A stretch of 64,000 nt of DNA from Micromonospora chokoriensis (GCF_000718555.1 NZ_JOAN01000032.1:1-64000); one strand, 5' to 3'. Positions 30,145 through 39,570 are shown, counted from the stretch's first letter. Translations and numbers: made by a program. The notes: generated from the letters alone by a model not told the origin.

Positions 30145-31072
30145 GAACATCCTCGAGGTCCGTGACCTGGTCAAGCACTACCCCGTCACGCAGGGTGTGG
30201 TGTTCAAGAAGACCGTCGGTCAGGTCAAGGCGGTCGACGGGGTCTCGTTCGGTCTGCGCGCCGGTGAGACGCTCGGCGTGGTCGGCGAGTCCGGCTGCGG
30301 CAAGTCGACCCTCGCCCGGGTTCTGATGAACCTGGAGAAGCCGACCGAAGGCAGCGTGGTCTACAAGGGCCAGGACATCTCCACGCTGTCGGGTGGGGCG
30401 CTGCGGCGCCTTCGTCGGCAGATCCAGCTGGTCATGCAGGACCCGTACACCTCGCTGAACCCGCGGATGACCGTCGGCGACCTGCTCGGTGAGCCGTTCG
30501 AGATCCACCCGGAGGTGGCGCCGAAGGGCAGCCGTCGGGCCAAGGTCAGGGAGCTGCTCGACCTGGTCGGGCTCAACCCGGAGCACATCAACAGGTACCC
30601 GCACCAGTTCTCCGGCGGTCAGCGTCAGCGCATCGGCATCGCCCGCGCGCTCGCGCTGGAGCAGTTGCAGGGCGAGTTCGGGCTCTCGTACGTCTTCATC
30701 GCGCACGACCTGTCGGTGGTCCGCCACCTCTCGGACCGGGTCGCGGTGATGTACCTCGGCAAGATCGTGGAGATCGGCACCGAGGACGAGATCTACGAGC
30801 GGCCGACCCACCCGTACACCCAGGCTCTGCTCTCCGCAGTGCCGGTGCCGGACCCGACGCAGCGCAACAACAAGACGATCATCCGGCTCACGGGTGACGT
30901 CCCGTCGCCGATCAGCCCCCCCTCGGGCTGCCGGTTCCGGACCCGCTGCTGGAAGGCGCAGGATGTCTGCGCCGAGCAGGTCCCGCTGCTGGAGATCCGG
31001 CAGGGCTCGGACCACCCGAGCGCCTGCCACTTCGCGGAGAAGCGCGAGATCGTCGCCACCCACGAGGTGTGA
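30137..31072 (+). CDS. Peptide ABC transporter ATPase 1 (OppF/DppF type) lacking Walker B
   Basis: This 311-residue open frame is short for the family (~340). Walker [11 protein letters not shown]-loop [11 protein letters not shown] and signature SGGQRQR are present, but ALAL (to L174) runs directly into [11 protein letters not shown]. About 26 residues that normally hold Walker B (DEP) and the D-loop (SALD) are missing in frame. The H-loop (IAHDLS) and C-terminal peptide-transporter domain follow normally. ATP hydrolysis at its site should be lost. Either this is a real deletion, perhaps between GCTGGAGC repeats, or a sequence error; the paralogue at 45.0 kb retains the missing segment. Confidence 0.85.
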   Translation: MSENILEVRDLVKHYPVTQGVVFKKTVGQVKAVDGVSFGLRAGETLGVVGESGCGKSTLARVLMNLEKPTEGSVVYKGQDISTLSGGALRRLRRQIQLVMQDPYTSLNPRMTVGDLLGEPFEIHPEVAPKGSRRAKVRELLDLVGLNPEHINRYPHQFSGGQRQRIGIARALALEQLQGEFGLSYVFIAHDLSVVRHLSDRVAVMYLGKIVEIGTEDEIYERPTHPYTQALLSAVPVPDPTQRNNKTIIRLTGDVPSPISPPSGCRFRTRCWKAQDVCAEQVPLLEIRQGSDHPSACHFAEKREIVATHEV

Positions 31073-31081
31073 GTCACCGAG

Positions 31082-31118
31082 ACCGCCTGCCGACGTCACC
31101 ACGACGACGGCAGGCGGT
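31082..31118 (+). terminator. Terminator after peptide transporter operon 1
   Basis: ACCGCCTGCCG (31082-31092) pairs with CGGCAGGCGGT (31108-31118), followed by TT. It lies 9 bp after the last stop of the operon. Confidence 0.75.
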
Positions 31119-31231
31119 TTCGTCTGTCCGTGACCTAGCTCGGGCGGGCTGCGCACCGCAGCGCAGGCGGCGTCAGTGGGCCAGGTGCCGCACTGCGAGC
31201 CGGTGCGGCTCACCGAACGGGCCGGTATGGC

Positions 31232-31627
31232 TCACAGCGGGCCGCGGCCCGCGCGGAGCAGCAGCAGGGCCAACTGGGTGCCGTCGGCGCCGAGCGCGAC
31301 CCGGAACCGCTCCAGGATCTCCCGTTCCCGGGAGAGCACCAGGCGAGTGCCACCGGACGCCATCCGGGTCACCCCGACCTCCTGGGACAACGCGGCCCGC
31401 TCCTGCCAGAGCGTGATCAACGCATTGTCGATCTCGTTGATCCGCTGTCTGATCTGCACGATCCGCGCGGCGGCGGCCGGCTCCTCGGTGCCGGTCTGTT
31501 GCTCGGCTGGCTCGGCGTCTCCGCCCGGCGGCGGCGTGGCCACCGCTGGCTCCGCCCCCTGCGCTGCGGGCCGCCCAGCCTCCGGTCGGATCGGGCCGCC
31601 GCTCTGCTCCATCACGTCTGCCATCAT
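31232..31627 (-). CDS. Chorismate mutase, AroQ class
   Basis: This small cytosolic enzyme of about 131 residues converts chorismate to prephenate, the branch to Phe and Tyr. The first ~50 residues are a Pro/Ala/Glu-rich extension. The AroQ helices follow: IRQRINEIDNALITLWQERAALSQEV, then a basic residue in VTRMASGG and the REREILERF helix. The start is ATG-ATG at 31627/31624 after GAGAGG. It is divergent from pcrA. Its leader carries a Tyr/Phe-codon peptide and an intrinsic terminator, so feedback by attenuation is likely. Confidence 0.9.
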   Translation of the reverse strand: MMADVMEQSGGPIRPEAGRPAAQGAEPAVATPPPGGDAEPAEQQTGTEEPAAAARIVQIRQRINEIDNALITLWQERAALSQEVGVTRMASGGTRLVLSREREILERFRVALGADGTQLALLLLRAGRGPL

Positions 31628-31674
31628 CGGGTACCTCTCGCGCTGTGGTGCCCGGTGCCCGGAACCTGGGACGG

Positions 31675-31763
31675 AAAAAGCCCCGGGCTCCAGGAGCCCG
31701 GGGCTTTCGTAGGTCTGAATCGATCAGGCGCGACCTACGGCAGCCGGACTCCCGGTGCCGTAG
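31675..31763 (-). promoter_or_regulatory. Candidate Tyr/Phe transcription attenuator upstream of chorismate mutase
   Basis: On the minus strand three hairpins can form in order. CTACGGCA (31763-31756) pairs with TGCCGTAG (31742-31735) and overlaps the last Tyr codons. CGTAGGTC (31739-31732) pairs with GACCTACG (31715-31708) and shares bases with the first, so the two are mutually exclusive. A 15-bp terminator (31707-31693 against 31691-31677) is followed by a run of U (31679-31675). In addition GGAGTCCGG (31752-31744) can pair with the terminator 5' arm. The layout is that of ribosome-mediated attenuation; which pairing prevents termination is inference. Confidence 0.7.
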
Positions 31764-31837
31764 TAAAAGTAGTAACGCGCAGCGATCACGCCGTCGAGTA
31801 TGCCCACGTCACTGCCGGGTGCGCAAGCATTCCGCAT
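31724..31837 (-). CDS. Leader peptide with Tyr-Tyr-Phe-Tyr-Tyr run
   Basis: A 37-residue open frame starts at ATG 31837 (AAAGG lies 11-15 bases upstream) and stops at 31724. Five consecutive aromatic codons, TAC TAC TTT TAC TAC, lie at 31774-31760, and the stop falls inside the loop of the second hairpin of the attenuator. The gene that follows makes the precursor of Tyr and Phe, so ribosome stalling at these codons is a sensible sensor. Such a small frame could arise by chance. The codon run, the hairpins and the downstream enzyme together make that unlikely. The exact start is uncertain. Confidence 0.7.
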   Translation of the reverse strand: MRNACAPGSDVGILDGVIAARYYFYYGTGSPAAVGRA

Positions 31838-31928
31838 TGCCGAGGGCGCCTTTGTCACCGATGGGCGTTCCGGGTGGTGGTGCGCGCCGTCGGGGAGTGT
31901 CTGACCGGCGGCATAGACTTGTCGGGCG

Positions 31929-34334
31929 ATGCATCCTCTCTTCGACATCCCCGCGTCCCCGCCTGCGCCGGAGTCCGCGCCGGCCCGCCCGCACCGCCCC
32001 GGGGCGGCTGCCCCGCGCCTCGGCCCGCAGCAGCTGCTCGACGGGCTGAACGGGCCGCAGGGCGACGCCGTCAGCCATGCCGGCTCACCGCTGCTGATCG
32101 TGGCCGGCGCCGGGTCCGGCAAGACCCGGGTGCTCACACACCGGATCGCCTACCTGCTCGCCGCACGGGACGTGCACCCCGGTGAGATCATCGCGATCAC
32201 CTTCACCAACAAGGCCGCCGGCGAGATGAAGGAGCGCGTCGCCGCGCTGGTCGGCCCCCGGGCCCGCCTGATGTGGGTGTCGACGTTCCACTCGGCCTGC
32301 GTCCGGATCCTGCGTGCCGAGCACGAGCACGCCGGCCTCAAGTCGACGTTCTCGATCTACGACGCGGACGACTCCCGCCGGCTCATGCAGCTGGTGACCC
32401 GCGAGCTGGATCTCGACCCGAAGCGCTACCCGGCGCGCGGGCTGGCGGCCCAGGTCTCCAACCTCAAGAACGAGCTGGTCGACCCGGAGCAGTTCGCGGC
32501 GCGGGCCACCGGGCCCAATGAGCGGGCGCTGGCCGAGGCGTACACGCTCTACCAGCGCCGGCTGCGTGAGGCGCACGCACTGGACTTCGACGACCTGATC
32601 ATGACCACGGTGCACCTGCTCCAGTCCCACCCGCACGTCGCGGAGAGCTACCGCCGGCGGTTCCGGCACGTGCTGGTGGACGAATACCAGGACACCAACC
32701 ACGCCCAGTACGTCCTGATCAAGGAGCTGGTCTCCGGCACCGACGGGCTGGCGCCTGCCGAGCTGTGCGTCGTCGGCGACGCCGACCAGTCGATCTACGC
32801 GTTCCGGGGTGCGACGATCCGCAACATCCTGGAGTTCGAACGGGACTTCACCGACGCGCGGACGATCCTGCTGGAGCAGAACTACCGCTCCACCCAGACC
32901 ATCCTCAACGCGGCCAACGCGGTGATCGACCGCAACACCTCCCGCAAGCCCAAGCGGCTGTGGAGCGAGGCTGGCGCCGGCGAGCAGATCGTCGGCTACG
33001 TGGCCGACACCGAGCACGCCGAAGCCGACTGGGTCGCCCGGGAGATCGACCGGCTGGTCGACGCCGACGAAACCCGCCCCGGCGACGTCGCGGTCTTCTA
33101 CCGCACCAACGCCCAGTCCCGCGTCTTCGAGGAGGTGTTCATCCGTGTCGGCCTGCCCTACAAGGTGGTCGGCGGGGTGCGCTTCTACGAGCGCAAGGAG
33201 GTTCGCGACGCCCTGGCGTACCTGCGTTCGGTGGTCAACGACGACGACACGGTGAGCCTTCGGCGGGTGCTCAACACCCCGCGCCGGGGGATCGGCGACC
33301 GCGCGGAGGCATGTGTCGAGGCGCTCTCCAGCCGCGACCGGATCTCGTTCGGCGCGGCGCTGCGCCGGGCCCGGGAGGCGCCGGGCATCTCCAGCCGGGC
33401 GGCCAACGGCATCGCCGACTTCGTGGCGTTGCTCGACAGCGCCCGGGAGCTGGCCGAGACCGGCACCCCGGAGGAGGTGCTGGAGGCGCTGCTGACCCGC
33501 TCCGGCTACCTCACCGAGCTGGAGGAGAGCCTGGACCCGCAGGACGCCGGCCGAGTGGACAACCTCCAGGAACTGGTCAGCGTCGCCCGGGAGTACACCG
33601 AGCGGATCGAGGCACTGGGCGAGGAGGGCGAGCGGGCCACCCTGGCCGGTTTCCTGGAGCAGGTGGCGCTGGTCGCCGACGCGGACCAGATCCCCTCCGA
33701 CGACCCCGACCACCAAGGCGTGGTCACCCTGATGACCCTGCACACCGCCAAGGGGCTGGAATTCCCGGTGGTCTTCCTGACCGGGCTGGAGGACGGCGTC
33801 TTTCCACACCTGCGCTCGCTGGGCGACACCCGCGAGTTGGAGGAGGAGCGCCGACTGGCGTACGTCGGCATCACCCGCGCTCGACAGCGGCTCTACCTCT
33901 CCCGGGCGGTGACCCGCTCGGCCTGGGGGCAGCCGTCCTACAACCCGCCGTCGCGCTTCCTGGAGGAGCTACCGACCGAGTTGGTGCACTGGGAGCGCAC
34001 CGAAGGGTCGTACACCTCGTGGGCTGGCGGGGGAGGCGGCGTCGGCGGTCGTGCGGACCGCGCGCCCGGCGGTCGTGGCAACTTCACCGGCGGCACGCCG
34101 AAGGCGGCGCAACTGGCCCAGCGGCTCGGCGTGGACGCCAGCCGGCTGACCACGGCCAGCGAGCTGCCGCAGGGGCCGAAGGTGTCTGCGGGCGACCGGG
34201 TGAATCATCAGCGGTACGGGCTGGGTCGGGTGCTCGCCGTCGAGGGGCACGGCCCGGGGGCTCGCGCGCAGATCGACTTCGGCGACCAGACCATGTGGCT
34301 GGTGCTCCGGCACGCCCCGGTCGACAAGCTCTGA
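31929..34334 (+). CDS. pcrA: ATP-dependent DNA helicase PcrA/UvrD
   Basis: This 801-residue superfamily 1A 3'-5' helicase functions in excision repair and replication-fork clearance. Motif I is GAGSGKT (60-66), motif II is LVDEYQDTN, motif III is GDADQSIYAFRGA, motif IV is LEQNYRS, and motif V/VI are HTAKGLEFPVV and YVGITRARQRLYLS. The C-terminal ~60 residues (GDRVNHQRYGLGRVLAVEGHG) form the Tudor-like domain known to contact RNA polymerase in PcrA. A ~30-residue Pro/Ala-rich N-terminal extension is present. The ribosome-binding site is weak. Confidence 0.97.
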   Translation: MHPLFDIPASPPAPESAPARPHRPGAAAPRLGPQQLLDGLNGPQGDAVSHAGSPLLIVAGAGSGKTRVLTHRIAYLLAARDVHPGEIIAITFTNKAAGEMKERVAALVGPRARLMWVSTFHSACVRILRAEHEHAGLKSTFSIYDADDSRRLMQLVTRELDLDPKRYPARGLAAQVSNLKNELVDPEQFAARATGPNERALAEAYTLYQRRLREAHALDFDDLIMTTVHLLQSHPHVAESYRRRFRHVLVDEYQDTNHAQYVLIKELVSGTDGLAPAELCVVGDADQSIYAFRGATIRNILEFERDFTDARTILLEQNYRSTQTILNAANAVIDRNTSRKPKRLWSEAGAGEQIVGYVADTEHAEADWVAREIDRLVDADETRPGDVAVFYRTNAQSRVFEEVFIRVGLPYKVVGGVRFYERKEVRDALAYLRSVVNDDDTVSLRRVLNTPRRGIGDRAEACVEALSSRDRISFGAALRRAREAPGISSRAANGIADFVALLDSARELAETGTPEEVLEALLTRSGYLTELEESLDPQDAGRVDNLQELVSVAREYTERIEALGEEGERATLAGFLEQVALVADADQIPSDDPDHQGVVTLMTLHTAKGLEFPVVFLTGLEDGVFPHLRSLGDTRELEEERRLAYVGITRARQRLYLSRAVTRSAWGQPSYNPPSRFLEELPTELVHWERTEGSYTSWAGGGGGVGGRADRAPGGRGNFTGGTPKAAQLAQRLGVDASRLTTASELPQGPKVSAGDRVNHQRYGLGRVLAVEGHGPGARAQIDFGDQTMWLVLRHAPVDKL

Positions 34335-34354
34335 CCCCGCAAAGATCACGCTAG

Positions 34355-34404
34355 ATCAACGAAAGAGTGGCCTCCGGCAGCGCCGAGGCCACTCTTTCGT
34401 TGAT
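34355..34404. terminator. Bidirectional terminator between pcrA and M23 peptidase
   Basis: A perfect 20-bp inverted repeat (34355-34374 against 34385-34404) with a 10-nt loop lies between convergent genes. The sequence contains AAAGAG/CTCTTT toward the outer part of the stem. Confidence 0.88.
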
Positions 34405-34434
34405 GTTGTCCGCGGACCGCGCGGGGATCGTGAA

Positions 34435-35205
34435 TCAGCAGCCCAGGTCGACGCCGTGGGCCCGCATGAACGGGGCCGGGTCGATCTGGTTCCACATGCC
34501 CTGGTGCACCTCGAAGTGCAGGTGTGGGCCGGTGACGTCGCCGGTCGCGCCTTCGTAGCCGATGACCTGGCCGGCCTTGACCTTCTGGCCGACCGTGACC
34601 GCGATGCGGCTCTGGTGGGCGTAGTGGGTCAGGTATCCGTTCCCGTGGTCGATGAAGACGGAGTTGCCGTACCCGTCGGAGGCGTCGCCGGCCTGGGTCA
34701 CCGTGCCGGCGGCCGCGGCGTGGATCGGCGTGCCGGAGGGCAGCGCCAGATCGATACCGGCGTGCAGAGTGCCCCAGCGCTGCCCGTAGCAGGAGGTGAC
34801 GGCCGCGCCGGGCATCGGGTCGACCCAGGCGGGCGTGGGCTTGGTGGTCTTCTTCGGCTTTGGCTTGACCTTCGCGGCGGCCGTCTTCGTGGGGGTCGGG
34901 CTGGCGCTGACCGCAGTTGGGCTCGGCGTCGGGCTGACCGACGGGGTGACCGGTGTGCTCGACTCGCGGACCGAGCGGTCGGCCCGGTTCGCGGCCTCGG
35001 CCCGCGCCTGCGCGTCGAGGGAGACGGTTGCGGGTGCCGGGCGGTCACTGCCACTGGTGGCGACGGCGACACCACCGAGGCCGAGGGCTACCAGGGCGGC
35101 AGCGCTGAGCACGATGAGGCGGTTGCGCCGGGCGGTGCGCTGTGGCCGCTGGGGCAGGGCGGTGTCGGGGGTGTTCTCGTTCTGGACGGGGCTGTCTTCC
35201 TGCAC
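34435..35205 (-). CDS. M23 (LytM-type) metallopeptidase, membrane-anchored, copy 1
   Basis: This 256-residue protein has an N-terminal membrane helix (about residues 30-50) and a Thr/Pro/Lys-rich wall-spanning spacer. A C-terminal LytM domain follows, with zinc ligands in HAGIDLALP and HLHFEVH. These enzymes cut peptidoglycan cross-bridges outside the membrane or act as activators. The cysteine pair in TSCYGQ and VDLGC at the extreme C-terminus may form a disulfide. A paralogue is encoded next, in the same orientation, 288 bp upstream. Confidence 0.93.
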   Translation of the reverse strand: MQEDSPVQNENTPDTALPQRPQRTARRNRLIVLSAAALVALGLGGVAVATSGSDRPAPATVSLDAQARAEAANRADRSVRESSTPVTPSVSPTPSPTAVSASPTPTKTAAAKVKPKPKKTTKPTPAWVDPMPGAAVTSCYGQRWGTLHAGIDLALPSGTPIHAAAAGTVTQAGDASDGYGNSVFIDHGNGYLTHYAHQSRIAVTVGQKVKAGQVIGYEGATGDVTGPHLHFEVHQGMWNQIDPAPFMRAHGVDLGC

Positions 35206-35431
35206 GGCGGACCTTCACAGTCGAGGGGCACTTGACCTCGAAATACTGGTGTCGGGCCGAGGTGGGGCAGGCGCGGGGATCGACCGGCCGGTCGGAGAGC
35301 GGAGGCTCGGCTGTCCGGATATGACCCGTTGTGAAGAACTACATCCGGAAAAGTGATCATGTTGCCTGGTGGTGCTGGCCACAATCATTGTTGTGCTCCA
35401 GGTCACATTCGCCGGAACTGCCGCACAGAAA

Positions 35432-35459
35432 ACCGCCCGGATCGACAGATCCGGGCGGT
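35432..35459 (-). terminator. Intrinsic terminator after M23 copy 2
   Basis: A perfect 12-bp stem (ACCGCCCGGATC, 35432-35443, against 35448-35459) has loop GACA. On the minus strand it is followed by TTTTC, a clear U-tract. Confidence 0.88.
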
Positions 35460-35493
35460 CAACGGTCGTTACGTACCGCGAGGAGGCGGCTAC

Positions 35494-36186
35494 CTAGTTG
35501 TAGAGTGCCTCGACTTGCAGCTTGATGTCCACTCCGCGGTCCTGAAGGAACGGCACCGGGTCGACCGGCTGCCCCTTGACATGGATCTCCAGGTGCAGGT
35601 GGGTGCCGTACGCGTGGCCGGTCTGGCCCACGAGGCCGAGTTGGTCGCCCGCCTTGATCTGCTGGCCTTCCTTCACGCTGACCGCGGAGGAGTGGCCGTA
35701 GATGGCCTCGCTGCCGTCGGCGTGCTGAACGATCACGGCGTTGCCGTAGCCGCCGAACCAGCCGGCCTTGGTGACCAGCCCGTCGTGGATCGCCACGTAG
35801 GGCGTGCCCTCGCCGGCGACCAGGTCCACTCCGGTGTGCAGCTTGCCCCAGCGCACCCCGTAGGGGGAGTTGAAGTCGTAACCCTGCAGCGGCAGCAGCC
35901 AGACCTCGGGCTCGGCGCTGTCCTTGGGGCGGCTGTCCCGGGAGGCGCGGTCGGCGTTGTCGGCCCGGGCCGCGGCGTCCTGGCTGGTGACCGACGCCTG
36001 CTTGAGCTCGTCGAGGACCGTCGGGCTGACGTCCTTGGCGTCCGGCAGGGCGCTTGCGCCGAGGGCCACGATGCCGGCCCCGACGAACGCGGTGGTGACG
36101 ACAGCGGCGTAACGGCTGCGGGGTGGGGTGGGTACGCGGCGACGGCCGCGATATCGATCGGGCTCAGACGACAGGCGCTGGCGCAC
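35494..36186 (-). CDS. M23 (LytM-type) metallopeptidase, copy 2
   Basis: The protein has 230 residues from the GTG at 36186, chosen because GGAGGG lies five bases upstream. A single N-terminal helix (VVTTAFVGAGIVALGASAL) is followed by a charged, probably helical stretch (LDELKQASVTSQDAAARADNADR) and the LytM domain with LHTGVDLVA and HLHLEIH zinc motifs. It is expected to hydrolyse peptidoglycan peptides. A longer frame reaches 36291 but lacks a ribosome-binding site. Confidence 0.92.
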   Translation of the reverse strand: MRQRLSSEPDRYRGRRRVPTPPRSRYAAVVTTAFVGAGIVALGASALPDAKDVSPTVLDELKQASVTSQDAAARADNADRASRDSRPKDSAEPEVWLLPLQGYDFNSPYGVRWGKLHTGVDLVAGEGTPYVAIHDGLVTKAGWFGGYGNAVIVQHADGSEAIYGHSSAVSVKEGQQIKAGDQLGLVGQTGHAYGTHLHLEIHVKGQPVDPVPFLQDRGVDIKLQVEALYN

Positions 36187-36646
36187 GCACACCCTCCGTT
36201 GTCGGGGTTCCGAAGCGGCCGGTGGGCGTCGCTGAAGCTCCAGGAAACGCTCGCTGACCGCGTCGTCACCCGTCCATGGACCTGATGACAACCGTGGACA
36301 CGTTAGCCAACCACCAGGCGAGTCACAAGCTAGACCGGAAAATTGGCGTGTCGATCTGTCCGTTTGCGTCCGTGATTGTCATGCATCGCGACACCAAACG
36401 GTGCCCCCGTTGCTGCCCGTTCGTCGCCGAGCGTGACCGGTCCGGCGGAGTCGTCCGACTTGACTCCGGGCGGTGCCGGGATGGCCCTGACGTCGGGCGT
36501 CGGGTGCCGGTCAGCGGGCTTCACCAGGTTGCCGGGTGGACGCGCCGGGTAACGGCCGGTGACAGAGCCCGGATTTCCCGGGCCAGGCCCGCCGGGTTAC
36601 CGTTCGTTCAGGTGAAGGCCGTGGGTCCGGTGAAAGGTGTGCGCTG
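36187..36646. other. 460-bp divergent intergenic region
   Basis: It separates the leftward M23 gene from the rightward B12-binding gene and should hold both promoters. I looked for a ydaO-type (c-di-AMP) riboswitch in the M23 leader and did not find its conserved core. No repeats are seen. Confidence 0.4.
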
Positions 36647-37051
36647 ATGAGCTCTCGTATTCGGGTCGTCGTCGCCAAGCCTGGCCTGGACGGCCATGAC
36701 CGTGGCGCGAAGGTCGTGGCGCGCGCCCTGCGCGATGCCGGCATGGAGGTCGTCTACACCGGCCTGCACCAGACCCCCGAGCAGATCGTGGAGACCGCCA
36801 TCCAGGAGGACGCCGACGCGGTCGGCCTGTCCGTCCTCTCCGGCGCGCACATGACGCTGTTCCGGCGGGTGCTGGAGTTGCTCGGTGAGCGGGACGCCCG
36901 CGACATCGTCGTGTTCGGCGGCGGCATCATTCCGAACGGCGACATTCCCGAGTTGGAGAAGCTGGGCGTCGCGAAGATCTTCACGCCGGGCGCCACCACT
37001 CAGGCGATCGTGGAGTGGGTCCGACAGAACGTGGCCCAGCCGGTGTCCTGA
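36647..37051 (+). CDS. Cobalamin-binding subunit of an acyl-CoA mutase (IcmB/McmA2 type)
   Basis: The protein has 134 residues. The B12-binding signature D15-x-H17-x2-G20 supplies the base-off His ligand, followed by GLSVLSGAH and [10 protein letters not shown]. Stand-alone small subunits of this size pair with a separate large catalytic subunit, as in isobutyryl-CoA mutase (IcmA/IcmB), to rearrange acyl-CoAs using adenosylcobalamin. The large subunit is not in this window. Position near sucCD matches the SCO4800 region of Streptomyces. The substrate (isobutyryl- or methylmalonyl-CoA type) cannot be fixed from sequence. Confidence 0.9.
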   Translation: MSSRIRVVVAKPGLDGHDRGAKVVARALRDAGMEVVYTGLHQTPEQIVETAIQEDADAVGLSVLSGAHMTLFRRVLELLGERDARDIVVFGGGIIPNGDIPELEKLGVAKIFTPGATTQAIVEWVRQNVAQPVS

Positions 37052-37091
37052 GGGCGCCGGTCTGCTGCGGCAACCGGATTTGGGCACGGGG

Positions 37092-37128
37092 GAGGGGCCG
37101 GACGCACCCCTCACACGTCCGGCCCCTC
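37092..37128 (+). terminator. Terminator after the B12-binding subunit gene
   Basis: A perfect 13-bp inverted repeat (GAGGGGCCGGACG, 37092-37104, against 37116-37128) with an 11-nt loop lies 41 bp after the stop. Confidence 0.8.
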
Positions 37129-37483
37129 TATGCACGATGCCCCGCCGCCACCCCTCGACCGACAGGGCATCGGCCGTCTCCCGTCATCACGCTTTGCAGC
37201 GCTCCGACATCTGACTCAACGACGCCCCCGCGGCCGGGTTACGCAGGTCGGACAACATCGCCCGGATGGTGGATGCCACCCGAGGCGTGGCCGGAAACCG
37301 GCCACGCCCGATGTCCGGTTGTGCATTACCGCACACCGTGCACCCGCTCGGTTGCCGGCGGTGCCGACCTCGCTAGGCTGCGGCCAATGGCCTGTTTCAA
37401 CTGATGACAGGCGTCAAACTGTTTTCTTGAACGCTGGTGGCGGCGCGACGGCGCGCCGCGGAGACGGGACGGGACGCGCAATC
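37129..37483. other. 355-bp leader region of sucCD with a hairpin
   Basis: No gene is seen. GGCGTGGCCGG-AAA-CCGGCCACGCC forms a perfect 11-bp stem at 37284-37308. The remainder probably contains the sucCD promoter. Frames that extend sucC upstream lack a ribosome-binding site. Confidence 0.5.
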
Positions 37484-38662
37484 GTGGACCTGTACGAGTA
37501 CCAGGGGCGGGACCTGTTCGAGCGGCACGGCTTGCCCGTGCTGGCCGGCGGAGTCGCCACTACCCCGGAAGAGGCCCGCGCGATCGCCGAACGCCTCGGC
37601 GGTCGTGTGGTCGTCAAGGCGCAGGTGAAGGTCGGCGGCCGAGGTAAGGCCGGCGGCGTCAAGCTGGCCGAGGGCCCGGATGAGGCGGTGGCTCGGGCCA
37701 CGGACATCCTCGGCATGGACATCAAGGGTCACACCGTCCACAAGGTCATGATCACCGTGACCGCAGACGTGGCTGAGGAGTACTACTTCTCGTACCTGCT
37801 GGACCGGGCGAACCGCACCTTCCTCTGCATCGCCAGCGTCGCCGGCGGCATGGACATCGAGCAGGTCGCCGCCGACACCCCCGACAAGGTCGTGAAGGCC
37901 CCGATCGACGCCGTGAAGGGCGTGGACGAGGCGAAGGCCCGCGAGATCGTGACCGCTGCCGGCTTCCCGGCCGAGGTCGCCGACCAGGTGGTCGAGATCG
38001 CGGTCGGCCTGTGGCAGGCGTTCGTCGCCGAGGACGCCACCCTGGTCGAGGTCAACCCGCTGGCCAAGAACGGCGACGGCCGGATGCTGCTGCTCGACGC
38101 CAAGATCAGCCTGGACGAGAACGCGGCGTTCCGGCACCCGGACCACGAGGCCCTGGTCGACCAGGCCGCCGTGGACCCGCTGGAGCAGGCCGCCAAGGCC
38201 AAGGACCTCAACTACGTCAAGCTCGACGGCGAGGTCGGCATCATCGGCAACGGCGCGGGTCTGGTCATGTCGACCCTCGACGTGGTCGCGTACGCCGGTG
38301 AGCGGCACGGCAACGTCAAGCCGGCCAACTTCCTCGACATCGGCGGTGGCGCGAGCGCCGCGGTGATGGCGAACGGGCTGGAGATCGTGCTCTCCGACCC
38401 GGCCGTGAAGAGCGTCTTCGTCAACGTCTTCGGCGGCATCACCGCCTGCGACGAGGTCGCCAACGGCATCATCCAGGCGCTGGCCCTGCTGGAGCAGCGC
38501 GGCGAGCAGGTCACCAAGCCGCTCGTCGTCCGTCTCGACGGCAACAACGCCGAGGCTGGCCGGGCGATCCTGGACAGCGCGAACAACCCGCTCGTGCAGC
38601 GGGTGGACACCATGGACGGTGCGGCCGAGCGGGCCGCCGAGCTGGCAGCTGCGGGGGTCTGA
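37484..38662 (+). CDS. sucC: Succinyl-CoA synthetase beta subunit (ADP-forming)
   Basis: This 392-residue ATP-grasp subunit starts at the GTG that gives [16 protein letters not shown], the normal N-terminus. [18 protein letters not shown] forms the nucleotide lid, VEVNPLA and [12 protein letters not shown] contain metal ligands, and DIGGGASA and [10 protein letters not shown] form the C-terminal CoA-ligase domain. With sucD it makes ATP or GTP from succinyl-CoA in the TCA cycle. sucD follows after 2 bp. Confidence 0.97.
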   Translation: MDLYEYQGRDLFERHGLPVLAGGVATTPEEARAIAERLGGRVVVKAQVKVGGRGKAGGVKLAEGPDEAVARATDILGMDIKGHTVHKVMITVTADVAEEYYFSYLLDRANRTFLCIASVAGGMDIEQVAADTPDKVVKAPIDAVKGVDEAKAREIVTAAGFPAEVADQVVEIAVGLWQAFVAEDATLVEVNPLAKNGDGRMLLLDAKISLDENAAFRHPDHEALVDQAAVDPLEQAAKAKDLNYVKLDGEVGIIGNGAGLVMSTLDVVAYAGERHGNVKPANFLDIGGGASAAVMANGLEIVLSDPAVKSVFVNVFGGITACDEVANGIIQALALLEQRGEQVTKPLVVRLDGNNAEAGRAILDSANNPLVQRVDTMDGAAERAAELAAAGV

Positions 38663-38664
38663 TC

Positions 38665-39552
38665 ATGGCTATCTGGCTGACCAAGGACTCGAAGGTCATC
38701 GTCCAGGGGATGACCGGTTCCGAGGGTTCCAAGCACACCCGGCGGATGCTCGCCGCCGGCACCAACGTGGTGGGCGGCGTCAACCCGCGCAAGGCGGGCC
38801 AGAAGGTCGACTTCGACGGCACCGAGCTGCCGGTCTTCGCGTCCGTCGCGGACGCGATGGCCGAGACCGGGGCCGACGTCACCGTCATCTTCGTGCCGCC
38901 GCAGTTCACCAAGGCCGCCGTGGTCGAGGCGATCGACGCCGCGATCGGCCTGGCCGTGGTGATCACCGAGGGCGTCCCGGTGCACGACACCGCGTCCTTC
39001 TGGGCGTACAACGTGGCGCAGGGCGAGCGGACCCGGATCGTCGGGCCGAACTGCCCGGGCATCGCCTCGCCGGGCGCGTCCAACGCCGGCATCATCCCGG
39101 CCGACATCACCGGCTCCGGCCGGATCGGCCTGGTCAGCAAGAGTGGCACGCTGACCTACCAGATGATGTACGAGTTGCGCGACATCGGCTTCTCCACCTG
39201 CGTCGGCATCGGCGGTGACCCGATCATCGGGACCACCCACATCGACGCCCTGGCGGCGTTCGAGGCCGACCCGGAGACCGACGCCATCGTGATGATCGGT
39301 GAGATCGGCGGCGACGCCGAGGAGCGGGCCGCCGAGTTCATCAAGGCCAACGTCACCAAGCCGGTGGTCGGCTACATCGCCGGCTTCACCGCTCCCCCCG
39401 GCAAGACCATGGGTCACGCCGGGGCGATCATCTCCGGCTCGGCCGGCACCGCCGAGGCGAAGCAGGCGGCGCTGGAGGCGGTCGGCGTCAAGGTCGGCAA
39501 GACGCCGACCGAGACCGCGAAGCTGATGCGGGAGATCATGTCCGGCAGCTGA
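38665..39552 (+). CDS. sucD: Succinyl-CoA synthetase alpha subunit
   Basis: The protein has 295 residues. The Rossmann CoA-binding part has [16 protein letters not shown] and GGVNPRKAG. The phosphohistidine is H251 in [18 protein letters not shown] and [12 protein letters not shown] are conserved. It is co-transcribed with sucC and followed by a strong terminator. Confidence 0.97.
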   Translation: MAIWLTKDSKVIVQGMTGSEGSKHTRRMLAAGTNVVGGVNPRKAGQKVDFDGTELPVFASVADAMAETGADVTVIFVPPQFTKAAVVEAIDAAIGLAVVITEGVPVHDTASFWAYNVAQGERTRIVGPNCPGIASPGASNAGIIPADITGSGRIGLVSKSGTLTYQMMYELRDIGFSTCVGIGGDPIIGTTHIDALAAFEADPETDAIVMIGEIGGDAEERAAEFIKANVTKPVVGYIAGFTAPPGKTMGHAGAIISGSAGTAEAKQAALEAVGVKVGKTPTETAKLMREIMSGS

Positions 39553-39570
39553 GCCGGCTAGGCAACACCG

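Noticed and set aside
34796..35356. A plus-strand frame with hydrophobic stretches opposite the M23 copy 1 gene
   Set aside because: It is the antisense of a well-supported LytM-domain gene and lacks a ribosome-binding site.
36187..36646. A c-di-AMP (ydaO-type) riboswitch upstream of the M23 peptidases
   Set aside because: Such switches often precede cell-wall hydrolases in actinobacteria, but the conserved core sequences were not found in the leaders at 35206-35430 or 36187-36640.
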